Assembly: GCA_036741235.1 (NCBI GenBank)
Contig: DAINSQ010000039.1
Span: 1 to 32,149 of the forward strand
DNA from: JABWBR01 sp036741235
Lineage (GTDB): Bacteria; Bacteroidota; Bacteroidia; Chitinophagales; Saprospiraceae
Length of the DNA stretch: 32,149 bases
Direction of reading: 5' to 3'
The position numbers and the translations under genes are program-made. Position 1 is the stretch's first letter, and each line of letters opens with the position of its first letter. Under the pieces are notes generated by a model, which was given only the letters and a program-made list of their open reading frames with translations, did no database searches and had not been told where the DNA came from. Shown here in pieces: positions 1 to 6,317 of this stretch.

Positions 1-1
1 T

Positions 2-79
2 CCAGCCCGCATTTGCCTGGGTAGCGTTGCCGAAAATATCGTAGCCGGTAAAATTGAACAAAAGAGAGATGGCCACCAC
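2..79 (-). pseudogene. In-frame continuation of the glycosyltransferase beyond its TGA, cut by the window edge
   Basis: Reading past the TGA at 80-82 in the same frame gives 26 more codons without a stop. They begin VVAISLLFNFTGYDIFG and end NATQANAGW. The first part completes a membrane helix, and the end resembles the polar loop between the two C-terminal helices of this glycosyltransferase type. This supports a single longer gene interrupted by one nonsense codon. The rest lies outside the window. Confidence 0.5.
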
Positions 80-814
80 TCACACAAGGAATAATAGAGA
101 AAACAGAAAAATCCACAGCAATAATGTACGCAGGAACGTGGTATAAGAAGTAATAGCCAGCAGCGAAGTTCGGAAGCGCTCCGAGAAAGTTTCGTCAAGG
201 TCTTCTTCAAGCGGCTCGTCGGTGAGCAGATGCGTAGTGCGATAGCCCACTATAGAGTATATCGCTTTCATATAGCGCAGGTTTTCGCGCAGGCGCAGTA
301 GTGAATTTAGCGCCCTTCTGGAGATAATGCGCGTATTGTGCGCCTTTTTGTCTACCTGCAACGCCGAATAGCGCTGCAAAATAGCATAGAACAGGCCGTA
401 GAGCCATCGGAGAAAAAAGCGCACTTTTCGGGTGCGCGCCCGCAGGTATACGATATCGTAGTTCTCGCGGGTTTTCTCAAAGAGGGAAAGCACCACTTCC
501 GGCGACTGGTAAAAAGCAGGTTCAACGATCGCTGTATAATCGCCGTTGGCGCGATCCAGACCGGCCATTATGGCATGATTTTTATTAACCGGGCTGGATA
601 AATTGAGGAGATAGATGTTTTTCTTCAACGCATCCTCCAATGGGTTTACCTCGGGATCGACGGGACAGCCGGCGCAATTATTAACCAAAATGATCTCATA
701 ATCGCTGAAATTCCCTTCGAGCAGGGGATAAAGGCGCTTCAGGAAATCGGTGATCCGACCTGCCTGCCAGGTGCCTGGAATAACGCTGACGACTGATAAA
801 AAGGTGTTGAACAT
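80..814 (-). CDS. Family-2 glycosyltransferase with a C-terminal membrane segment, cut short by an in-frame TGA
   Basis: The protein resembles GT2 enzymes that move a sugar from a nucleotide donor onto a lipid carrier at the inner membrane. It begins with a Rossmann-like strand (FLSVVSVIPG, residues 5-14) and a second strand (YEIILVNN). A hydrophobic segment starts near residue 228. The usual DxD metal site, normally followed by a PPE-like stretch, is replaced by VEPAFYQSPE, so catalysis is doubtful. The TGA at 80-82 falls inside the hydrophobic segment, and the same frame stays open to the window edge. One base change would turn TGA into TGG (Trp). The start is ATG at 814, close behind a TATCTTTG box. 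It may be a decaying gene, a sequence error, or a true early end. The GT2 assignment is fairly sure; substrate and activity are unknown. Confidence 0.7.
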   Translation of the reverse strand: MFNTFLSVVSVIPGTWQAGRITDFLKRLYPLLEGNFSDYEIILVNNCAGCPVDPEVNPLEDALKKNIYLLNLSSPVNKNHAIMAGLDRANGDYTAIVEPAFYQSPEVVLSLFEKTRENYDIVYLRARTRKVRFFLRWLYGLFYAILQRYSALQVDKKAHNTRIISRRALNSLLRLRENLRYMKAIYSIVGYRTTHLLTDEPLEEDLDETFSERFRTSLLAITSYTTFLRTLLLWIFLFSLLFLV

Positions 815-818
815 GCCT

Positions 819-826
819 CAAAGATA
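819..826 (-). promoter_or_regulatory. Bacteroidota-type -7 box (TATCTTTG) before the glycosyltransferase
   Basis: The minus strand reads TATCTTTG, an exact match to the TAnnTTTG -7 element of Bacteroidota sigma factor. It ends only four bases before the ATG at 814, so a transcript from it would be leaderless or nearly so. No clear TTTG -33 element lies at the expected distance; a T-rich run is there instead. Confidence 0.35.
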
Positions 827-920
827 AAAAAGCAGCCTTTTTTGCCGAAAAAATGGCAATTTCTGCAACTTTTTATAAAAAATGCGTCAAAAATGCAACT
901 TAATCCTGAAAATTGATTGT

Positions 921-928
921 TAAATTTG
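921..928 (+). promoter_or_regulatory. Bacteroidota-type -7 box (TAAATTTG) before the exporter operon
   Basis: TAAATTTG matches TAnnTTTG exactly and lies 23 bases before the ATG of the ABC exporter, giving a short leader. I see no good TTTG -33 box about 19 bases upstream, so this is only a candidate. Confidence 0.35.
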
Positions 929-951
929 TGTGATGCCATCCAAGCCGGTAT

Positions 952-3141
952 ATGCTGAATAGCTTTCCTTTTTATCCTCAACACGATGCCATGGATTGTG
1001 GCGCGACATGCCTGCGCATGGTCGCACGCCATTTTGGCAGATATTATACCCTCGACTACCTCAGGGAACTCACCCATATTGGAAAGCAAGGCGTAACGCT
1101 ACTCGGTATCAGCGATGCTGCAGAACACATCGGCCTGCAAACCCTGGCGGTAAAAACGACTTACGAACGCCTCTCCACCGATATTCCGCTCCCTTGTATT
1201 GTCCACTGGCGTCAAAACCACTTTGTAGTGGTGTATAAGGCCAATAAAAACTATGTCTGGATTGCCGACCCCGCTTCTGGCACCTACAAGCTTACCCGTC
1301 AGGAATTCCTCGACAATTGGGTTAGCGACTCGGAGGAGGGCGAAGCAATGGGGGTATTATTGTTGTTGGAGACAACCCCCGCGTTTTTTGAGCGCGACGA
1401 TCAGGCTATTAGCAAAGCAGGTTGGTGGTATGTGTACGCTTATGTGAAAAAACATACCGCCCTGATAGGTCAGTTAGCCTTGGGACTGCTTATCGGCAGT
1501 ATTCTCCAGCTTGTTTTTCCATTCCTGGTCAAATCAGTAATTGACGTAGGCATCGGTACCGCCGATGTTGGTTTCATAACGATTGCCATCATTGCTCAAG
1601 CCGTACTGATTTTGACGCAGGTGGGAGTTGAATTTTTCAGGAGTCAGATATTGGTGCATATCGGCGTGAGGGTGAATGTAAGCCTGATATCCGATTTTTT
1701 GATCAAACTCACGCGCCTTCCGCTGCGCTTTTTTGATTCAAAAGTTACAGGAGATTTACTCCAGCGCATTGCCGATCATGAGCGCATACAGCGTTTTCTG
1801 ACGTCTACGACCCTGGTTTCCGTGTTTTCGCTGGTCAACTTTGCGGCTTTTTCGCTGCTGCTGTTTTTCTGGCACTCTGCAGTTGCCTCCGTGTTTTTAG
1901 CAGGCACGCTGTTGTATTTGGTCTTTTTATATGTACTTCAGAACAGACGTCGTGAATTCGATTACCGGCGTTTCGATCAATCGGCAGAGCACCAAAGTCA
2001 TCTCATCGAATTGATTGAAGGCATGCAGGAAATCAAACTCCACAATGCAGAAAAACAAAAGCGCTGGAGTTGGGAACGCGTGCAGGCCCGCCTGTTCCGT
2101 ACGGCTATCGGATCTATGCGCATCGAGCAAATACAACGTGCGGGCGCTACCGCCATCAACGAAGGTAAAAACCTGATCATTACGTTGATTGTGGCAAGGG
2201 CCGTGCTCGACGGAGATATGACCATCGGCATGTTGGTGGCAATTCAATATGTGGTGGGGCAACTTAATACCCCGCTGAACCATGCTATCGAGTTTATAGC
2301 CTCGTGGCAGGAAACCAAGATCAGCCTGGAGCGCATGAACGAAATCCACGTTAAGGAAGACGAAGAAAACCTCGAAGAAAAAATTACAATTTTGCCCGAG
2401 TTTGGGGATTTGATCTTTGACGAAGTTTCTTTTCACTACCCCGGCCCGCATGTGCGGCCAATTTTGAAAAATATTAACCTGCATATTCCTAAAGGAAAAA
2501 CCACCGCCATAGTCGGCAGCAGCGGCAGTGGTAAAACGACCATGCTCAAATTATTGCTGGCATTTTACCAGCCGGCGGAAGGCAGCATCAGGGTTGGGGA
2601 CGTCAACCTCAAAAACCTGAATATGAAGTTGTGGCGCAGCAAATGCGGAGTAGTGATGCAGGATGGCTACATTTTTAATGATACAATTGCTAAAAATATA
2701 GCGCTAGGCGATGAAATAGTCGATAAAGTCAGGTTGCTCAAAGCGGTGAAAGTTGCCAATATTCAATCGTTTATTGAATCTCTTCCCCTGGGCTACAACA
2801 CTAAAATCGGCTCAGAAGGACTAGGTCTAAGCCAGGGACAGCGCCAGCGCCTGCTCATCGCCAGGGCCGTCTATAAAAATCCAGAGTATATTTTCTTTGA
2901 CGAGGCAACTACCGCTCTCGATGCCTACAATGAAATGGTAATCATGGAAAACCTGGAGGAGTTTTTCCGTCAGAAAACGGTGATTGTCGTAGCCCATCGA
3001 CTCAGTACGGTTATGAACGCTGATAATATCGTGGTATTAGACGGGGGCGAGATTGTTGAACAGGGCACGCACGAAGAGCTTACCTATATCAGAGGCGCTT
3101 ACTACCATCTGGTACGCAATCAGTTGGAACTCGGCGCATAA
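952..3141 (+). CDS. Peptidase-containing ABC exporter (C39 peptidase, membrane and ATPase domains)
   Basis: This inner-membrane exporter of the bacteriocin/microcin type cuts a leader from a peptide and pumps the peptide out. Residues 1-140 form a C39 cysteine peptidase: the catalytic Cys16 lies in DCGATC, His90 in QNHFVVVYK and Asp106 in WIADPASG. Membrane segments fall between about 165 and 440. The ATPase domain has Walker A GSSGSGKT (522-529), signature LSQGQ (626-630), Walker B FFDE (Asp650-Glu651) and the switch His682. All key residues are present and 729 residues is a normal length. The adaptor gene starts 13 bases after its stop, so the two are probably co-transcribed. No precursor peptide with a double-glycine leader was found nearby, so the cargo is unknown. 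Confidence 0.92.
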   Translation: MLNSFPFYPQHDAMDCGATCLRMVARHFGRYYTLDYLRELTHIGKQGVTLLGISDAAEHIGLQTLAVKTTYERLSTDIPLPCIVHWRQNHFVVVYKANKNYVWIADPASGTYKLTRQEFLDNWVSDSEEGEAMGVLLLLETTPAFFERDDQAISKAGWWYVYAYVKKHTALIGQLALGLLIGSILQLVFPFLVKSVIDVGIGTADVGFITIAIIAQAVLILTQVGVEFFRSQILVHIGVRVNVSLISDFLIKLTRLPLRFFDSKVTGDLLQRIADHERIQRFLTSTTLVSVFSLVNFAAFSLLLFFWHSAVASVFLAGTLLYLVFLYVLQNRRREFDYRRFDQSAEHQSHLIELIEGMQEIKLHNAEKQKRWSWERVQARLFRTAIGSMRIEQIQRAGATAINEGKNLIITLIVARAVLDGDMTIGMLVAIQYVVGQLNTPLNHAIEFIASWQETKISLERMNEIHVKEDEENLEEKITILPEFGDLIFDEVSFHYPGPHVRPILKNINLHIPKGKTTAIVGSSGSGKTTMLKLLLAFYQPAEGSIRVGDVNLKNLNMKLWRSKCGVVMQDGYIFNDTIAKNIALGDEIVDKVRLLKAVKVANIQSFIESLPLGYNTKIGSEGLGLSQGQRQRLLIARAVYKNPEYIFFDEATTALDAYNEMVIMENLEEFFRQKTVIVVAHRLSTVMNADNIVVLDGGEIVEQGTHEELTYIRGAYYHLVRNQLELGA

Positions 3142-3154
3142 TAACCCCGCAAAT

Positions 3155-4444
3155 ATGCAACCCGAAAAAGATATCGAGATCAGGAGCGAAGAGGTGCAGG
3201 AAATTTTGGGAACTCCGCCTTCCTGGATTGTGCGTTGGGGAACTACCCTGGCGCTTGCAACGCTTGTCATTCTTGGATGGATCGGCTTTCTGATACAATA
3301 TCCGGATAGTACGGAGGCCAAAATCCGCGTGTCTTCTACCGACCCGCCCCGCAAGATTCTCGCAGACCGCTCGGCTTTTATCAGCGAATTGAGAGCTATA
3401 AATGAAGATACTGTCGAAGCTTCAGAGTTGCTTATTGTTTTCGAAAATCAAGCTAACTATTCTGATATACTCACGCTTGAAGACCACATGCTGCACGTGA
3501 AGGATATTAGCGTACCCGCTATCATGGCCTTTCGCCCGCCGCCCAATCTTATTCTCGGCGAATTACAAGACGCCTACTACGCCTTCCTGGAAAAACAGGA
3601 GGCCTATACATCAGGCAGGTCGGGGCGATTTGACAATCTGACTACCTCACAACTGCGCGACCAACTCCAGAAAGAACTTTCAACGCTGGAGTGGGAGAAA
3701 AAACGCAAGGAAAGCCTGGAAAAACAGCTCGAATTGGTCAAAAAACGCTATGTGCGCGAACAAAACCTGCTTAGCGAAAACCTGTCTTCAATCGACAAGG
3801 TAAACAAACTTGAAGAGGAGGTGCTCACCAATGAACGCATGGTGCAAGGATCTGAGTCGAATATCAAAACCAAACAAATTGAAATTCAACTCATCAGACG
3901 GCAGATCAGCAGTTTTCGCCGCGGCGCCAACGACGACCTAGATGTGGCTGGCCGCGAATTGATGGAAAGTTTCGGCAATTTGCGCAACCGCCTCGAAGAA
4001 TGGATCAAACAGTATCTGGTAAGAGCCCCGGTAGACGGCGTCGTCGTGCTGTCTAACGACGCCATTACTGATAAACAATACGTGTCAACCAATATGGAGC
4101 TGCTGACGATTATTCCCGTGAAACGCAAGGAAATTGTAGGCAAAGGCGAGGTGGAACTGGTGGGCTCAGGTAAGGTGAAGGTGGGCAATGAGGTGATCGT
4201 GAAATTCGACAGCTATCCTTACGAAGAATTCGGCGTAGTAAAAGGGGAGGTGTCTAAAAAAAGTAAACTGGCAGCTGACGGATTTATCGGCATAGAGGTT
4301 ACATTTCCAGAGGGCATGCTCACCAGCACAGGTCGCGTATTGGAGTCGGGCCAAAACGCAATGACGGGCAAAGCCCAGATTATCACCGAACGCAAGCGAC
4401 TAATTGAGTGGCTGTTTGAAAAGGTGAGAGGTACTTTCAGATAG
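3155..4444 (+). CDS. HlyD-type membrane fusion protein of a type I secretion system
   Basis: This periplasmic adaptor would link the ABC exporter just upstream to an outer-membrane channel. A short cytoplasmic N-terminus is followed by one membrane helix (about residues 24-44, rich in LALATLVILGW). A long charged region of about residues 160-280 looks like the coiled-coil hairpin of the family. After it comes a lipoyl/barrel region with RAPVDGVVVLSNDAI, typical of HlyD proteins. The ATG at 3155 was chosen because an upstream in-frame start at 3053 would place 34 unlike residues inside the exporter gene. The length is 429 residues. No TolC-type outer-membrane channel gene is next to it, so that partner must lie elsewhere. 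Confidence 0.88.
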   Translation: MQPEKDIEIRSEEVQEILGTPPSWIVRWGTTLALATLVILGWIGFLIQYPDSTEAKIRVSSTDPPRKILADRSAFISELRAINEDTVEASELLIVFENQANYSDILTLEDHMLHVKDISVPAIMAFRPPPNLILGELQDAYYAFLEKQEAYTSGRSGRFDNLTTSQLRDQLQKELSTLEWEKKRKESLEKQLELVKKRYVREQNLLSENLSSIDKVNKLEEEVLTNERMVQGSESNIKTKQIEIQLIRRQISSFRRGANDDLDVAGRELMESFGNLRNRLEEWIKQYLVRAPVDGVVVLSNDAITDKQYVSTNMELLTIIPVKRKEIVGKGEVELVGSGKVKVGNEVIVKFDSYPYEEFGVVKGEVSKKSKLAADGFIGIEVTFPEGMLTSTGRVLESGQNAMTGKAQIITERKRLIEWLFEKVRGTFR

Positions 4445-4451
4445 GTTGTTT

Positions 4452-4493
4452 GCGGCTGTGCAACCTTGATCGTAAATAAAGTCGCACAGCCGC
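4452..4493. terminator. Perfect 10-bp inverted repeat between convergent genes
   Basis: GCGGCTGTGC at 4452-4461 is exactly mirrored by GCACAGCCGC at 4484-4493, with a 22-base loop. It lies between the stop of the HlyD-type gene and the stop of the convergent lpd gene, a natural place for a two-way terminator. Neither side has a strong T-run, so termination is inferred from the hairpin and its position. Confidence 0.55.
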
Positions 4494-4506
4494 CTCGAAT
4501 AATTAC

Positions 4507-5172
4507 CTAAAGGTGAATCACCTCGTCATAAGCTGCCGCCGCCGCTTCCATGATCGCTTCGCTCATGGTGGGGTGGGGGTGCACCGATTTGACGATCTCG
4601 TGGCCCGTTGTTTCCAGTTTGCGGGCTACCACCACTTCGGCAATCATTTCCGTTACATTGGCGCCGATCATGTGAGCGCCCAGGAATTCCCCGTATTTTG
4701 CATCAAAAATGACTTTGACAAACCCCGACTTGGCTCCCGCCGCACTAGCTTTCCCTGAAGCGCTGAAAGGGAATTTGCCCACTTTGACCTCGTAGCCGGC
4801 CGCTTTGGCCGACTGCTCGGTATATCCTACAGAAGCAATTTCGGGGCTGCAATAGGTGCAAGAAGGAATATTATTGTAGTCGATAGGCTCCGGGTGGTGG
4901 CCGGCAATTTTTTCTACACAAATGATACCCTCGGCGCTGGCTACGTGCGCCAATGCCGGGCCGGGAACAATGTCGCCGATGGCGTAAATTCCGGGTACAT
5001 TGGTGCGGTAAAATTCATCCACCAGCACCATTCCGCGGTCAGTGGCAATTCCGAGTTCTTCCAGGCCTATATTTTCGGTGTTGGGGCTTACGCCGGCGGC
5101 TGACAGCACGATGTCGCAGTTGATCTCCTCAATCTGGCCGGTTTTGCGGTATTTGACGCTTACTTTGCAACC
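4507..5172 (-). pseudogene. lpd: C-terminal part of dihydrolipoyl dehydrogenase, downstream of an in-frame TAG
   Basis: This is the second half of the lpd reading frame, in the same frame as the first half and separated only by the TAG at 5173-5175. It begins GCKVSVKYRKTGQIEE and continues through the FAD-binding stretch YAIGDIVPGPALAHVA to the dimerization domain. The catalytic His-Glu pair is present in HPHPTMSEAIMEAA. Translation on its own could only start at the internal ATG at 5109, which would leave a fragment unlikely to fold as an enzyme. Nothing else in the half looks decayed, so the stop is either recent or an error. Together the halves make about 465 residues, the normal length for this enzyme. 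Confidence 0.85.
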
Positions 5173-5904
5173 CTAGCCTTTGGTATCAACTGCCTCCACG
5201 CTGGTATTGCCTAATACCCGTATGCCATTTTTTTGATATATCTTGCCTAATTCCTTTGAAATATCGGCATCCTCGCGGGGAACAAGCCCTTGTTCCAAAA
5301 ACTCCACAATCGTTACCTCGGTGCCGATAGTGCTGTAAAAGTATGCGAATTCAACTCCGATAGCGCCTGCGCCAATGACCACCATCTGCTTGGGTTGTTT
5401 GGCAAGGCTCATCGCCTTGCGGTAGTCGATGACTTTTTCGCCGTCAATAGGCACATTGGGTAGCGCTTTGGCTCTGCCGCCTGTGGCCAAAATGATATGC
5501 GGAGCGCTGTACTCAGTCGTCTTACCGCTTTCATCCGTTACGGCTATCGTTTTATTACGCGTGAGCTTACCGCTGCCGTTAATGACCGTGATCTTGTTTT
5601 TCCTGAAAAGGAAATTGATTCCCTTGCTCATTCCATCGGCAACATCGCGGCTGCGCTTGATCATACCGCTGAAATCAGCTTCTGCTTTGCCTATTTTGAT
5701 ACCGTATTCCTGCGCGTGGTTAATATATTCGAATACCTGCGCGCTCTTCAACAGGGCTTTTGTGGGAATGCAACCCCAGTTGAGGCAAATCCCCCCTAGC
5801 GATTCCCGTTCTACAACAGCTACTTTCATCCCCAACTGGGCTGCTCTGATTGCAGCCACATAACCTCCGGGGCCACTACCTATGACGATAAGATCAAAGT
5901 TCAT
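5173..5904 (-). CDS. lpd: Dihydrolipoyl dehydrogenase (E3), N-terminal part ending at an in-frame TAG
   Basis: Dihydrolipoyl dehydrogenase re-oxidizes lipoyl groups for the pyruvate and 2-oxoglutarate dehydrogenase complexes, passing electrons to NAD through FAD. This part has the FAD fingerprint IGSGPGGYVAA (residues 8-18), the redox disulfide Cys40/Cys45 in GGICLNWGC, and the NAD-binding fingerprint VIGAGAIGVEFA. It then ends at TAG (5173-5175), where related proteins continue without a break. The C-terminal half follows in frame. One base change would restore AAG, GAG or CAG. The start is ATG at 5904, with a TATCTTTG box 24 bases upstream. As given, the product would lack the dimer interface and the catalytic His, so it should be inactive unless the stop is read through or wrong. 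Confidence 0.9.
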   Translation of the reverse strand: MNFDLIVIGSGPGGYVAAIRAAQLGMKVAVVERESLGGICLNWGCIPTKALLKSAQVFEYINHAQEYGIKIGKAEADFSGMIKRSRDVADGMSKGINFLFRKNKITVINGSGKLTRNKTIAVTDESGKTTEYSAPHIILATGGRAKALPNVPIDGEKVIDYRKAMSLAKQPKQMVVIGAGAIGVEFAYFYSTIGTEVTIVEFLEQGLVPREDADISKELGKIYQKNGIRVLGNTSVEAVDTKG

Positions 5905-5927
5905 AAAAGTGCTTTTTAGTTTGGCCG

Positions 5928-5935
5928 CAAAGATA
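5928..5935 (-). promoter_or_regulatory. lpd: Bacteroidota-type -7 box (TATCTTTG) before lpd
   Basis: The minus strand reads TATCTTTG, matching TAnnTTTG exactly, 23 bases before the lpd start codon. It lies just downstream of a minus-strand terminator, so lpd probably has its own promoter here. The -33 element is not clear: a TTTG lies too close, at 12 bases. Confidence 0.45.
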
Positions 5936-5963
5936 GTAATCGGCTACCAAACTGCGTAAAATA

Positions 5964-5991
5964 AAAAAACCCCGCTGCAACAATGCAGCGG
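5964..5991 (-). terminator. Strong intrinsic terminator upstream of lpd
   Basis: On the minus strand CCGCTGCA (5991-5984) pairs exactly with TGCAGCGG (5979-5972) across a four-base loop, then GG and a run of seven T follow. This is a textbook rho-independent terminator. It does not end any coding gene directly: the nearest upstream minus-strand gene stops about 330 bases away at 6318. It therefore ends either a long 3' leader of that gene or a separate small transcript. Confidence 0.75.
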
Positions 5992-6060
5992 AGCTTACCT
6001 AACTTACTGATACTAATATATCTTGGCCGGCTGCCGCCGGTACTTTGTGCAATTCACAGC
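5964..6060 (-). ncRNA. Candidate small RNA of about 97 bases ending in the terminator
   Basis: Between the terminator and a near-consensus promoter lies a non-coding stretch. The minus strand reads TACTTTTA at 6070-6063, one base off TAnnTTTG, with GTTG 20 bases further upstream. The predicted transcript has a GC-rich hairpin (CCGGC at 6040-6036 and GCCGG at 6031-6027, loop of four) in an otherwise AT-rich gap, then the terminator hairpin. It matches no RNA family that I can name. It could instead be the end of a long untranslated tail of the AAA+ gene. Confidence 0.35.
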
Positions 6061-6317
6061 CGTAAAAGTAGGCATATTCCCCTTTTCCGGCAACTAATTT
6101 GTATAAAAATTTACAGAACTTTCGACGAGAGTAAAATGTAATTCATTTGTTTAATGTATTGATAAACATAAATTTACACATGATATTATTTTTTTTAAAA
6201 AGACCTGTTTCCCTTGATTCGCTTGGCTTTCGCGCTGATAGCGGCGAAATTGCATTGTTGAAGAAAAATAAATCGAAATATAAGCGATCAGTTGTTAAGA
6301 TTAAAAGCCCCCCCTGG
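6061..6317. other. AT-rich part of the 413-base intergenic gap
   Basis: The gap between lpd and the first Clp-like gene spans 5905-6317. Apart from the promoter box, terminator and possible small RNA described separately, this remaining part is AT-rich and without a convincing gene. Immediately after the Clp-like stop codon the minus strand has AGCC and GGCT around a run of G, then TTTTAA. That could be a weak terminator, but the stem is only four base pairs. Confidence 0.4.

Noticed and set aside
207..601. Additional open frames opposite the glycosyltransferase
   Set aside because: They have no domain signals and their composition follows from the real gene on the other strand.
80..5175. 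A changed genetic code (TGA as Trp or TAG as an amino acid)
   Set aside because: TGA, TAG and TAA all end intact genes in the window, so the two in-frame stops are better explained one by one.
5905..6317. A small protein gene in the gap before lpd
   Set aside because: The only frames are short, low in complexity and lack any recognisable start context; one of them runs into the neighbouring gene.
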